Shown piece after piece: positions 9,615 through 18,650 of a DNA stretch of 64,000 nucleotides. A program made the position numbers and the translations under genes. The stretch is from Verrucomicrobiales bacterium (GTDB taxonomy: Bacteria > Verrucomicrobiota > Verrucomicrobiia > Limisphaerales > CANJXF01). The DNA is taken from assembly GCA_947478865.1 (NCBI GenBank), contig CANJXF010000017.1:1-64000 (forward strand), in the 5' to 3' direction. Numbering within the stretch: position 1 is the stretch's first letter; each line of letters starts with the position of its first letter. The notes under the pieces were generated by a model. It was not told the origin of the DNA. It was given only the letters and a program-made list of their open reading frames with translations, and made no database searches.

Positions 9615-10883
9615 TCAACGGTGAAGAGGCAGCGTTCGCCGCAATAAATCCAGCGCGAGTTGCGACGTGACGAACTTGAATGTCTCGCGGTCGTATTGAA
9701 GCAGGTGCTGTTGGGTGACGGTTTTTTCCGCACCCGCCAGAGCAATGAAAACGGTCCCAACCGGTTTCTCCGTCGAGCCGCCGCCAGGGCCCGCAATTCC
9801 GGTCACGGCGATCGCGTAGTCAGCGTTGCTGCGGAGCCGCGCGCCTTCGGCCATTTCGCGAGCCGTTGCTTCGCTGACCGCGCCGAATTGCGCCAGAGTT
9901 TCAGAATGCACGCCAACCAAGCGTTGCTTGGATTCGTTGCTGTAGGTCACCATGCCATTGAGGAAAACTTCCGAAGCCCCGGGAACATTGGTGATGCGAT
10001 GACAAATAAAACCGCCCGTGCATGATTCCGCGATGGCCAGCGTTTTCTTCGCTGCGATCAGCTGTCGGACCACAACCTCTTCCAGCACATCATCGTCCCT
10101 GCCGAAAATATGCGCGCCGATAAGACCTGAGATAATCTTTTCCGCCTCCGCCACGCAACACTCGCCATCGGCTCCATGCGCGACCAATCGGACATCGACT
10201 TCGCCCACCCGAGCGCAGTAGCCCAGTTCGATCCTTCCATCGGTCAAATGCTTGAGCGGTCCCGCAATTTTTTCTTCGACATACGATTCGCCGATGCCTG
10301 TTGTCTTCAGCGTGCGGCAGACGAATGCAGTTAGCTTGGGAAAATACTTTCCCAGCAAAGGAATGACTTGCTTGGAAAACATCGGTCGCAATTCGCGGGG
10401 TGGCCCGGGCAGCATGACGAGAACCGCGCGTTTGCCAGCCGAGCCAAATGGATTTGGATCCAGCTCGATCACCAGGCCCGGAGCGGTGCCGTGCGCATTC
10501 TGCAAAACGATCGAACCTTCCGGAACTAATGCTTGGACTTTAGTCGTTTCCGGCATGCGACGATTCCGCTGCGCGAAAAATTGCTCGATCCGGCTGAGCG
10601 CTTCTGCATCCACTCGCAACTTTTTGCCAAGGAGTTCAGCAATTAAATCGCGGGTAATATCATCGGAGGTCGGACCCAAACCTCCGGTCACAATAATCAA
10701 TTCAGCTCGACCGAGTGCTTCGCGGACTGCGTTTTGGATCGCAGGCCCGGTATCCGAAATTGCCACCTGCCGCGTCACGACCATGCCGAGATTTGCGAGT
10801 TGGCTGCAAAGGAATTGTTGGTGCGTGTTGAGCACACGGCCCAATAACAGTTCGCTGCCGGTATTGATGATTTCGATTTCCAT
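9615..10883 (-). CDS. cinA: CinA family protein, nicotinamide-nucleotide amidohydrolase
   Basis: The 422-residue protein matches full-length CinA (usually 410-430). The N-terminal molybdopterin-binding-like domain is marked by EIINTGSELLLGRVLNTHQQ and by TGGLGPTSDDITRDL. The C-terminal CinA/PncC domain starts around residue 260 and contains IAESCTGGFICHRITNVPG plus YAIAVTGIAGPGGGSTEKP. PncC-type domains deamidate NMN in pyridine nucleotide salvage. The N-terminal COG1058 domain has ADP-ribose pyrophosphatase activity in some members. I chose the ATG at 10883 because conserved sequence begins there; an in-frame extension to 10997 would run into the divergent fur gene. Transcribed away from fur. 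Confidence 0.93.
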   Translation of the reverse strand: MEIEIINTGSELLLGRVLNTHQQFLCSQLANLGMVVTRQVAISDTGPAIQNAVREALGRAELIIVTGGLGPTSDDITRDLIAELLGKKLRVDAEALSRIEQFFAQRNRRMPETTKVQALVPEGSIVLQNAHGTAPGLVIELDPNPFGSAGKRAVLVMLPGPPRELRPMFSKQVIPLLGKYFPKLTAFVCRTLKTTGIGESYVEEKIAGPLKHLTDGRIELGYCARVGEVDVRLVAHGADGECCVAEAEKIISGLIGAHIFGRDDDVLEEVVVRQLIAAKKTLAIAESCTGGFICHRITNVPGASEVFLNGMVTYSNESKQRLVGVHSETLAQFGAVSEATAREMAEGARLRSNADYAIAVTGIAGPGGGSTEKPVGTVFIALAGAEKTVTQQHLLQYDRETFKFVTSQLALDLLRRTLPLHR

Positions 10884-10951
10884 TTGAATCGTGCCGCTGA
10901 CATCGCGGAACGCGGCTAAATTGCAGATTGCCACGTTTGACGGCAAGCACG

Positions 10952-10979
10952 TTGACTTGATCGCCACCTCGAATATATT
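10952..10979 (+). promoter_or_regulatory. Sigma-70-like promoter of the fur-family gene
   Basis: TTGACT at 10952-10957 and TATATT at 10974-10979 are separated by 16 bases. A start about seven bases after the -10 would fall within two or three bases of the ATG at 10988. No Shine-Dalgarno sequence is present, so the message may be leaderless. Confidence 0.55.
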
Positions 10980-10987
10980 TCCACCCC

Positions 10988-11464
10988 ATGGCAGCACCGC
11001 AAAAAGCCCACGCTAAGAAGAAATTCATGGAGTTTCTTGGCGGAAAAAGTTTACGGATCACGTCTCAGAGGCAGGCGATCATCGACACGGTTTTCAATAC
11101 GGAAGAGCATTTTACCGCGGAACAATTGCTGGAATGGTCGCGCAAATTGGATAAATCCGTTTCCCGCGCCACGGTCTATCGGACCTTGCCTCTGTTGACG
11201 GAAAGCGGTTTGGTCCACGAAATGGATTTTGGGAAGGATTGCAAAGTTTACGATCCGAACTACGCGGATCATCCCAATCACAACCACATCATCTGTCAGG
11301 ATTGCGAAAAAATTGTGGAATTCGACAGCGAAAAAATTGAGCAACTTGAGGGTGAAATCAGCCATCGCCTCGGATTTTCGGTGAAGACTCACCGCCTGCA
11401 AATCACCGGTAGCTGCGATGAATTAAAAAAGCTGGGCGCCTGCAAAAAAAAGAGCTCCTGTTGA
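10988..11464 (+). CDS. Fur/PerR-family metalloregulator
   Basis: The 158-residue protein carries the Fur winged helix (LRITSQRQAIIDTVF, then SRATVYRTLPLLTESGLV) and the metal-sensing dimerisation domain. The histidine-rich loop DHPNHNH covers residues 94-100. A structural zinc site is suggested by C103/C106 (CQDC) and the second group C143, C152 and C158 near the C-terminus. Members sense iron, zinc, manganese or peroxide; the sensed signal cannot be settled by eye. It is divergent from cinA with a 104-base gap that holds its promoter. A downstream ATG at 11027 is an alternative start but would remove the basic N-terminal extension. Confidence 0.9.
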   Translation: MAAPQKAHAKKKFMEFLGGKSLRITSQRQAIIDTVFNTEEHFTAEQLLEWSRKLDKSVSRATVYRTLPLLTESGLVHEMDFGKDCKVYDPNYADHPNHNHIICQDCEKIVEFDSEKIEQLEGEISHRLGFSVKTHRLQITGSCDELKKLGACKKKSSC

Positions 11465-11767
11465 TTATCTGCCGGGCTGCACTTCGATTGGCCCGCTCTC
11501 CGGCACCCGCAGCTTTGTTGTATAGTCCAGAATCAAATCGAATTGCTCGGGTTTGAGTTTAGATTTTTTCTTCATCTTCACCATCCACCTCTTCCAATCT
11601 GCGCCGTCGTATTTCTTTGGATCGTAGAGTTCGTGACACTTGGCGCATTTGATCACGTAAAGTGCGCGCGCATCGCTTGGCAGCAAAGCATCACCTGAAA
11701 CCGCTGTTTCCGTTTGGCAGGAAGTCCAAGACAAAGCAGCGGCGAGACTGAAGAAAATTAGCCGCAT
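11465..11767 (-). CDS. Small monohaem c-type cytochrome lipoprotein
   Basis: The 100-residue protein starts with a lipoprotein signal (hydrophobic residues 3-16, lipobox SWTSC with C17). One c-type haem site, CAKCH, spans residues 41-45. The distal Met ligand could be M56 or M59 in the RWMVKMKKKSK segment. It is probably anchored in the outer or inner membrane facing the periplasm and acts in electron transfer. Its start codon shares one base with the stop of the upstream outer-membrane protein gene (TAATG), so the two are co-translated. The gene ends on the base after the fur stop, so no terminator fits between them. Confidence 0.85.
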   Translation of the reverse strand: MRLIFFSLAAALSWTSCQTETAVSGDALLPSDARALYVIKCAKCHELYDPKKYDGADWKRWMVKMKKKSKLKPEQFDLILDYTTKLRVPESGPIEVQPGR

Positions 11768-12573
11768 TAAAAACTTAAACCGACAATCAGCCGAACGTTG
11801 ACGTGCTCGTGTCCTTCGAGTTCAAAGTGCGAGTTCTTATCTGGATCTCCGCCCCAGTTGGCGCCGAACACCTGCGGCATGACGCTCAAAGCAGCCCACC
11901 ATTTTTCAGTCTTATAGCTAACTACGGGACCGACATAGAGCGCGGTGTTTTCCCATCGGTCGTATTCTGGCAATTCATTATGATCGCGAACTTCGATTCC
12001 CACCGCGCATCGCTTGGTTAGCTGATAAGCAACGCCAAAGGTCGCTTCCAGTTCGCCTTCGGTTTCGTTGAAATCATCCGCCCACTCGGTCGCGTGAGTG
12101 AGATTCAGCGCCCATTTCCAATTCCCATGCCGTTGGCCAAGGATAATCTTTTCCTCGAGCTCAGCCTCATCGCCCGAATAGCTCGGCTCAAGGTAAAGGC
12201 TCAATCCAACGGCGTGATCGGCTGGGTTCAAAACCATGTAACGGTTCTCCAATGAAACGCCGTCGAATGAAAAATCAGAGAACTTGTTTCCATCAGGTTC
12301 CGTGTAGCGTTCCGACTTTGTCTTCAGATAAAGAGAAACGGTATAATTGTCGGTCACGCCATACTCCAACTCTTCGCGTAAATCCCAACGGCTATAGTTT
12401 TCCTGGCCAACCGCTGCGTTGCGCCCGGCGCGTAACGTAACCCATTGTTCGAATTCCATTCCGCCTTCCGGCATGGTTTCCGGTTCGTAGGTGTAAGTGA
12501 AGTAACGCTCATTGGCGTAAGCGGAAAAGCATAAGCTGCCCGCGAGAATGGCGATCGAGATTCTATTTTTCAT
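11767..12573 (-). CDS. Outer-membrane beta-barrel-type protein (DUF6662-like)
   Basis: The 268-residue protein has a signal peptide (MKNRISIAILAGSLCFSAYA) and then alternating aromatic/hydrophobic strands such as RYFTYTYEPETM and YTVSLYLKTKSERYT. It ends in VRLIVGLSF, a typical outer-membrane insertion signal with terminal Phe. The E.MPEGGMEFEQWVTLR segment recalls DUF6662 proteins, but I assign this only tentatively. It precedes, and overlaps by one base, the gene for a haem lipoprotein; a shared role in envelope electron transfer is possible but unproven. A start at 12600 would add nine residues before the signal peptide and is less likely. Confidence 0.75.
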   Translation of the reverse strand: MKNRISIAILAGSLCFSAYANERYFTYTYEPETMPEGGMEFEQWVTLRAGRNAAVGQENYSRWDLREELEYGVTDNYTVSLYLKTKSERYTEPDGNKFSDFSFDGVSLENRYMVLNPADHAVGLSLYLEPSYSGDEAELEEKIILGQRHGNWKWALNLTHATEWADDFNETEGELEATFGVAYQLTKRCAVGIEVRDHNELPEYDRWENTALYVGPVVSYKTEKWWAALSVMPQVFGANWGGDPDKNSHFELEGHEHVNVRLIVGLSF

Positions 12574-12662
12574 TTCAACGCTTTGTAAGTTGCGCGTCAT
12601 TTCTAAATGAGAATGGGTCTCAGTGTCAATAAGAAGATGCCGACAGCCCAGAGCATGAATCG

Positions 12663-12965
12663 CTACGAGAGAAGGTCCCTTGCTTTCTTGAGGAGGTCGC
12701 CCTCTAAACGGTTTTTGAACGGTAAAGCGGCAAACGGCAGATTGGCTTCGACATTAACTGTATCGACTTCGATCTGAAGATGTCCTGAGACTGCGAAACC
12801 CATCGCTTTGAAACGAAAGGTTCCACGGTTGTTAGTCCACGATTCTTCCAGATCCGAAACTTTATTCCCCATTTGACCTTTGGCTTCGCTGAGAAGACGC
12901 ATGATCCGCTGTTTGGCTTCGTCGACTCCGAGTTGATGCGGGACGGAAACTTTGATGGACGGCAT
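12663..12965 (-). CDS. Polyhydroxyalkanoic acid system family protein
   Basis: The 100-residue protein matches the small PHA-granule-region family (PF09650 type). Visible features are MPSIKVSVPHQLGVDEAKQR at the start, then a SWTNNRGTFRFKAMGF segment, HLQIEVDTVNVEANLP, and a C-terminal helix ending LLKKARDLLS. Family members occur near PHA genes in some bacteria, but no PHA synthase is seen here, so the physiological role is uncertain. It sits between the outer-membrane/cytochrome pair and the atpDC terminator, as an apparently separate unit on the same strand. Confidence 0.8.
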   Translation of the reverse strand: MPSIKVSVPHQLGVDEAKQRIMRLLSEAKGQMGNKVSDLEESWTNNRGTFRFKAMGFAVSGHLQIEVDTVNVEANLPFAALPFKNRLEGDLLKKARDLLS

Positions 12966-13015
12966 GCGAAACTATAAAAACAGTCTACTCCCGTTGCAAT
13001 GGGCGGGAGCGAAAT

Positions 13016-13042
13016 AAAAAAGACGCCGGCAGGCGTCTTTTT
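13016..13042 (-). terminator. Bidirectional rho-independent terminator downstream of atpC
   Basis: The GACGCC/GGCGTC stem (13022-13027 with 13032-13037, GGCA loop) is flanked by A6 and T5 runs, so it can act on either strand. It lies 22 bases after the atpC stop and closes the atpDC transcript. Confidence 0.85.
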
Positions 13043-13063
13043 AAAATTTGTGGCACCGCTGAT

Positions 13064-13471
13064 TCAGTGCTGGCGACGTTTTACTTTAAGCTGAGCCAAA
13101 GAATGAGCGAGCGAAGCGCTGACGAGAGCTGTTTCTTCGTCATCAAGCTTCTCAGCCAAGCGAGCTTCAGCACGTTTCCGGGCTTCGTCCGCTTTGACTT
13201 CATCAATATTCTCAGCGCGAATTGCCATGTCAGTCAGAATGGCAACCCGGTTCCCGGTGATTTCGACAAAGCCTTCGCCAACCGCCAGGAAATAATCCTG
13301 ACCATTTTTGCGCGCCACGATCTCGCCGGGGACAATTTGCGTCATCAGCGGAACGTGCTGCGGATAAATCCCCATCTCGCCGTCAACGCCCGGCAGCGTG
13401 ACCATATCCACGTCTTCAGAGTAGGTCTTGGCTTCGGGAGTAACGATTTCGAGCTTTAACGTGTTGGCCAT
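13064..13471 (-). CDS. atpC: ATP synthase F1 epsilon subunit
   Basis: The 135-residue protein has the normal epsilon length. It opens with LKLEIVTPEAKTYSEDVDMV, TLPGVDGEMGIYPQHVPLM and FLAVGEGFVEITGNRVAILTD, the beta-sandwich domain. A C-terminal pair of helices (about residues 85-135) is rich in Ala, Glu, Arg and Lys. The epsilon subunit sits on the central stalk and inhibits ATP hydrolysis. I chose the ATG at 13471 rather than 13483 because homology begins at MANTLKLEIV. It follows atpD by 60 bases, and the pair is separated from the other ATP synthase genes, none of which is in the window. Confidence 0.95.
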   Translation of the reverse strand: MANTLKLEIVTPEAKTYSEDVDMVTLPGVDGEMGIYPQHVPLMTQIVPGEIVARKNGQDYFLAVGEGFVEITGNRVAILTDMAIRAENIDEVKADEARKRAEARLAEKLDDEETALVSASLAHSLAQLKVKRRQH

Positions 13472-13531
13472 TTTAGATTCCAAAGTCGCCGGGTTTTAAG
13501 GATCGCTTGAAACCCAGCTTTTCAATTTAAC

Positions 13532-15011
<1,480 letters not shown>

Positions 15012-15018
15012 GAGCGGG

Positions 15019-15048
15019 AATCTACGGGTTTCCCCAGTTTTGTGTCAA
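15019..15048 (-). promoter_or_regulatory. Sigma-70-like promoter of atpDC
   Basis: A perfect TTGACA (minus strand, 15048-15043) and TAGATT (15024-15019) are 18 bases apart. The distance to the atpD start is about 77 bases. Confidence 0.65.
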
Positions 15049-15096
15049 GTTGGAGAATGGAAATTCTTCAACGCATCTCCAATCGAGATCAAACCG

Positions 15097-16215
15097 TTAA
15101 GTTGCCCTAAATTGATCGACCTTTGCTTCGTCCAACTCGACACCGAGGCCCGGCTTGAGGTTTGGTCGTGCCTGGCCGCCGACGATCGGAAGGCTCTCCG
15201 CCAGCAAATCGTGTTCGTAGAAAAATGGGCCGATAATGTCGCAGGGAAAATGCTCGGCATCGATGCCGCGGGTTGCCATCGCGAGGTGGGTCATGGCCGC
15301 GCTGCCCACCCCCAATTCCAGATTGCTTCCGACCGTGCATTTCAAGCCAGCCGCCTCGGTGAACTCTGCGATTCGCTTTGCTGGCAGAATTCCACCCGCT
15401 TTGCCCACATAAATTGAAAAAACATCCGCCGCGCCGAGCTGCACCAGGGTTTTCGCATCCTGCAACGTGTAAATGCTTTCGTCCGCGATGACTGGAATAC
15501 CAATCTGTTTTCGAACCAGGGCCATTTCCGCGACGTCATCCGGGGAAACCGGCTGTTCAGCGAAATAAATTCCAAACTCGCAAAGCCGCTCAATGGTTTT
15601 TGCAGCAACGGCCAAACTCCAACCGCCATTGGCATCCACGCCTAGTTTTATGTCGGGCCCAATCGCTGCGCGCACGGCCCGCACGCGGGCCACGTCGCCA
15701 TCGGGATTGATTCCCACTTTGACTTTCATCGCGCGGAAACCTTGTGCCACGGCCCACCGCGCAATTTCTGCGGCGCGTTCTGGTTCAACGCCCGAGACCG
15801 ACCATTTTGTCGGAATAAATTCGCGCACTTTGCCGCCCAATAGTTCGTAAACCGGTTTGCCCGCCGCTTTCCCAGCAATGTCCCAGAGCGCCATTTCGAT
15901 TGCCGCCTTCGTGAAGAAATTCCCCGCGACTGACAGGCGAAAGGTTCCCGCAAGCCTTTCGACTTCGATTGGATTCTCTCCAACTAATTTTGGCGCGAGG
16001 TAATGGTTGATGAAATGCGCGGCGCTGACTTGATCTTCGCCGCTCCAGCGCGGAGTGCAGGACGCCTCGCCCAAACCAACGAAGCCATCGTCCGTGTGAA
16101 CTTTGACCAAAAGGAATGGCGAAGCCGTGTGCGACCCGCCGCGCCCGCTGCGGATGGCCAGTTCCGGTTTGATGGGAACGTTGACGGGAATGGTTTCGAT
16201 GCGGGTAATTTTCAC
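15097..16215 (-). CDS. Mandelate racemase/muconate lactonizing enzyme family protein
   Basis: The 372-residue protein is an enolase-superfamily member: N-terminal capping domain (MKITRIETIPVNVPIKPELA, DGFVGLGEASCTPRWSGE) and a TIM barrel. It shows FRAMKVKVGIN (catalytic KxK), GVDANGGWS (Asp metal ligand), YFAEQPVSPDD (Glu ligand) and VIADESIYT (third ligand). DVFSIYVGKAGGI carries a lysine on a late barrel strand. The enzyme abstracts a proton next to a carboxylate. Candidate reactions include muconate cycloisomerisation, N-succinylamino acid racemisation or epimerisation, and the sequence alone does not decide among them. The start at 16215 agrees with the family. It is divergent from the aroF attenuator region. 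Confidence 0.85.
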   Translation of the reverse strand: MKITRIETIPVNVPIKPELAIRSGRGGSHTASPFLLVKVHTDDGFVGLGEASCTPRWSGEDQVSAAHFINHYLAPKLVGENPIEVERLAGTFRLSVAGNFFTKAAIEMALWDIAGKAAGKPVYELLGGKVREFIPTKWSVSGVEPERAAEIARWAVAQGFRAMKVKVGINPDGDVARVRAVRAAIGPDIKLGVDANGGWSLAVAAKTIERLCEFGIYFAEQPVSPDDVAEMALVRKQIGIPVIADESIYTLQDAKTLVQLGAADVFSIYVGKAGGILPAKRIAEFTEAAGLKCTVGSNLELGVGSAAMTHLAMATRGIDAEHFPCDIIGPFFYEHDLLAESLPIVGGQARPNLKPGLGVELDEAKVDQFRAT

Positions 16216-16266
16216 GGCGCGGGGAATTTAGTAATTCGCTCCCAACTTACAAAGCTTTTCCCGCGC

Positions 16267-16294
16267 TTGACGTGTCTTTCGCCTTTGCTACCTT
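16267..16294 (+). promoter_or_regulatory. Candidate promoter of the aroF leader
   Basis: TTGACG at 16267-16272 and TACCTT at 16289-16294 are 16 bases apart, with TGC directly before the -10 (extended -10 type). Predicted transcription start is about 16301, just before the GTG of the leader peptide. Confidence 0.45.
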
Positions 16295-16303
16295 TTCCGT
16301 CGC

Positions 16304-16378
16304 GTGAATTTTTGCAGCTTTCGATTTAGTGCTGGCCGGTTTGGCGAATATTTTTTTCGCCACGCCTCCCTGCGCTAG
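16304..16378 (+). CDS. Putative Phe-rich attenuator leader peptide of the DAHP synthase gene
   Basis: The 24-codon frame runs from GTG (16304) to TAG (16376-16378). It begins MNFCSFRFS and continues GRFGEYFFRH. Six of 24 residues are Phe, all coded TTT, and one is Tyr, with a Tyr-Phe-Phe run at 16349-16357. A terminator hairpin follows at 16407-16433, then the DAHP synthase gene, whose product makes the first intermediate of aromatic amino acid synthesis. This is the classic layout of ribosome-mediated attenuation. No Shine-Dalgarno sequence precedes the GTG, so leaderless initiation would be needed. Phe codons can arise by chance in T-rich DNA, which keeps confidence moderate. Confidence 0.5.
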   Translation: MNFCSFRFSAGRFGEYFFRHASLR

Positions 16379-16406
16379 GCTGCGTTCGATTGAAACACAA
16401 CCCAAG

Positions 16407-16433
16407 CCGCAGGTCGCCCCTGCGGTTTTTTTT
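16407..16433 (+). terminator. Attenuator-type terminator upstream of aroF
   Basis: The CCGCAGG (16407-16413) / CCTGCGG (16419-16425) stem with a TCGCC loop is followed by eight T. The nearest upstream plus-strand gene in the window ends near 11.46 kb, so an ordinary end-of-operon role is unlikely. CGCAGG (16408-16413) can instead pair with CCTGCG (16369-16374), which lies next to the leader-peptide stop codon; this would form an antiterminator. Confidence 0.65.
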
Positions 16434-16461
16434 GTGACGACCCGCGCAACGTAGGAAAATT

Positions 16462-17475
16462 ATGATTATTGTTCTTAAACCGGATATTTCGAAGAAAGAC
16501 GAGCTCGCCGTCCTCAAGGAGATCAAGAAGCTCGGCTACAAACCGCACGTCATGCGCGGCGTGGAACGCACCGTCGTGGGGGCCATTGGCGACGAACGCA
16601 CTCATCAGAATCTCGAAGCGCTGAACACCTGGCCGCAAGTCGAGAAGGTCATGCCAGTGCAAAAGCGCTACAAACTCACCAGCCGCGAAGCGCACAAAGG
16701 CAATTCGACGGTGAACGTTTGCGGCAATATCATCGGCGGAAAAAAAATCCAAATCATGGCCGGGCCTTGCTCGGTCGAGGATGAAAAGCAGTTGCTCACC
16801 ACGGCTCATGCCGTGAAAAAAGCGGGCGCGACCATTCTCCGCGGCGGGGCATACAAGCCGCGGACTTCGCCCTATGAATTTCAAGGTCTCGGCGTAAAAG
16901 GATTGAAGCTGCTGGCCAAAGCACGGAAAGAAACCGGCCTCGCCATTATCACCGAACTGCTTTCTGAACAGCAGGCCGAACTCGTCGCCGAATACTCCGA
17001 CATCCTGCAAATTGGCGCGCGCAACGCCCAGAATTTCCAATTGCTCATCGCCGCCGCAAAGACAGGCAAACCGGTTCTCCTCAAGCGCGGCCTCTCGATG
17101 CGCATTGAAGAATGGCTGCTCGCCGGCGAATACGTGTTGGCCAACGACAACGCGAACCTCATGTTCTGCGAGCGCGGCATCCGCACGTTCGAAACCTACA
17201 CGCGCAACACGCTCGATCTTTCCACCATTCCGATTATCAAAAAGGAATCACACTGCCCGATCGTCATTGATCCGAGCCAGGGAGCCGGCCGTTCTGATCT
17301 CGTGGTCGCCATGTGCAAAGGTGCCGTGGCGATGGGCGCGGACGCGTTGCTCATCGAAGTGCATCCGAATCCCGCCGAAGCGTGGAGCGACGGCGCGCAG
17401 CAACTTACGATCGAAGGTTTTGCGAAATTGATGGAAGAGCTGAAGCCGTTCATCGCGGCGGCAGGACGGGAATAA
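16462..17475 (+). CDS. aroF: 3-deoxy-7-phosphoheptulonate (DAHP) synthase, type I beta with N-terminal regulatory domain
   Basis: The 337-residue protein has a ferredoxin-like N-terminal domain (residues 1-70, MIIVLKPDISKKDELAVLKE), as in Thermotoga-type DAHP synthases, and a TIM barrel. Barrel motifs are IQIMAGPCSVEDEKQ (metal ligand C103), GATILRGGAYKPRTSPYEFQ, QIGARNAQNF, LKRGLSM and PIVIDPSQGAGRSDLV, with IEVHPNPAEAWSDGAQ near the end. It condenses phosphoenolpyruvate and erythrose 4-phosphate as the first step of the shikimate pathway. The N-terminal domain is a known site of feedback inhibition in relatives. The gene appears to be controlled by a leader-peptide attenuator and is followed by its own terminator. 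Confidence 0.95.
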   Translation: MIIVLKPDISKKDELAVLKEIKKLGYKPHVMRGVERTVVGAIGDERTHQNLEALNTWPQVEKVMPVQKRYKLTSREAHKGNSTVNVCGNIIGGKKIQIMAGPCSVEDEKQLLTTAHAVKKAGATILRGGAYKPRTSPYEFQGLGVKGLKLLAKARKETGLAIITELLSEQQAELVAEYSDILQIGARNAQNFQLLIAAAKTGKPVLLKRGLSMRIEEWLLAGEYVLANDNANLMFCERGIRTFETYTRNTLDLSTIPIIKKESHCPIVIDPSQGAGRSDLVVAMCKGAVAMGADALLIEVHPNPAEAWSDGAQQLTIEGFAKLMEELKPFIAAAGRE

Positions 17476-17493
17476 TCGGTAATTTTTAAACGC

Positions 17494-17525
17494 AACCGCA
17501 GCGAGGAAACTTGCTGCGGTTTTCT
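17494..17525 (+). terminator. Rho-independent terminator after aroF
   Basis: The AACCGCAGC (17494-17502) / GCTGCGGTT (17513-17521) nine-base stem is followed by a T-rich tail (TTCTTTT). It lies 18 bases after the stop codon and makes aroF a single-gene unit. Confidence 0.85.
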
Positions 17526-17545
17526 TTTGCCCTGCGCCTCTGACG

Positions 17546-18232
17546 TCAGTCTTCCACTTCCAGCACGATGGCGCCGGGAATCACACGGATGCTTTTGACC
17601 CCTTGCAGGACCGGCTTGCCGTTGCGTTCGCCCACTGCGTCTGCAATCAGGTTTTCACCCTTCAACCCACCCAGCCACGCCTTGGGCAGACTTAGCCCGA
17701 GGATGCTGACATCTTCTAGAATGGCGTAGGGCGCCTGGTCGTTGCTCAGCGAGACGCGAAAACGTCCGCGTGCCCGAAACATTTTCCCGCCGCCGATCGG
17801 AAAATCCTGCGGGATCGGAATGGCGAGGTAAGCGTTAATGGCGTCGCGACCCAATTCGAATCGCACGGTTTGGCCGAGGGCCGTGTTCGCGTTCAACAAA
17901 CCGTTCAGTTCCCGTTCCGTCAATTGCAACGACTTTGAACCGGAAGTGTAGGTGCGATCCGGTTCCGGCTTCGGCACTGCGACCCGCGCCGACGGGCGGC
18001 CCGGACGGGGATCCGACCCGCCGCCGAGATGTTGCAGCTTCTCCTCTACTTTGGCCTTCTCTGCCGCTGACAGCACGATCGGCCTGATCGGGCGCTGAAT
18101 CCACCAGAGCGTCAAGGCGACCGTCGCGGCAATAATCAAGAGCAACACCAGCAAGCCGCCGCACCCCCAAAGCAGCCAGCGACGTCGTATCGGAGCGGGC
18201 GGCGCGGCTTCGGTCACTGGGAGATTCTTCAT
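17546..18232 (-). CDS. Single-pass membrane protein of unknown function
   Basis: The 228-residue protein has a proline-rich cytoplasmic start, basic RRRWLLWG, and one strong transmembrane helix (about residues 20-45, LLVLLLIIAATVALTLWW). A soluble domain then faces the periplasm. That domain includes LTERELNGLLNANT, an amphipathic block reminiscent of lipid-binding DUF2140/YpmS-like proteins, and beta-rich FRARGRFRVSLS and SIRVIPGAIVLEVED. I cannot name a family with confidence. It forms its own unit on the minus strand between the aroF terminator and the CDGSH gene. Confidence 0.6.
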   Translation of the reverse strand: MKNLPVTEAAPPAPIRRRWLLWGCGGLLVLLLIIAATVALTLWWIQRPIRPIVLSAAEKAKVEEKLQHLGGGSDPRPGRPSARVAVPKPEPDRTYTSGSKSLQLTERELNGLLNANTALGQTVRFELGRDAINAYLAIPIPQDFPIGGGKMFRARGRFRVSLSNDQAPYAILEDVSILGLSLPKAWLGGLKGENLIADAVGERNGKPVLQGVKSIRVIPGAIVLEVED

Positions 18233-18357
18233 TTCAGAAAAAATTTAATCGGGATGCGCAGGATATTCAGGATTCAGAAAACCACTGGCCACGCAGAATT
18301 ATCCTATCCATCTATTTCATCCCGGTTCAATTCTGCGATTTCTAATCTGAAAGTGCG

Positions 18358-18597
18358 CTACGGAATCCGGCTGTGCGAGCCGTCGCAGAAAGGCATCGTC
18401 TTGGATTGTTTGCAGGCGCACCAGGCGACGGTTTTCTTTTCCGCGATTTCAGTTTTCAACGGACCAAAACCGGTTCCCTTATGCGCGCCGTCGCAAAACG
18501 GCTGGCTTTTGGAATGCCCACACGCGCACCACCAATAAGTTCCCGGCTCGACGAGTTGCACGATAGGCGCTTTCTGAAAAACAATTGGGTCAGACAT
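18358..18597 (-). CDS. Double CDGSH iron-sulfur domain protein
   Basis: The 79-residue protein contains two complete CDGSH sites of form CxC-x8-C-x3-H: C24, C26, C35, H39 and C60, C62, C71, H75, each ending PFCDG(A/S)H. Each should bind a redox-active, labile [2Fe-2S] cluster through three Cys and one His, as in mitoNEET-like proteins. No membrane anchor is present, so the protein should be soluble in the cytoplasm. Two-site small proteins of this kind occur widely in bacteria and are linked to iron or redox homeostasis. Neighbours give no further clue. Confidence 0.92.
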   Translation of the reverse strand: MSDPIVFQKAPIVQLVEPGTYWWCACGHSKSQPFCDGAHKGTGFGPLKTEIAEKKTVAWCACKQSKTMPFCDGSHSRIP

Positions 18598-18650
18598 GCG
18601 CTGTTTGTAACGGCGGGGTGCGAGGGGGGCAAACTAAAAGACGGCAAGAT

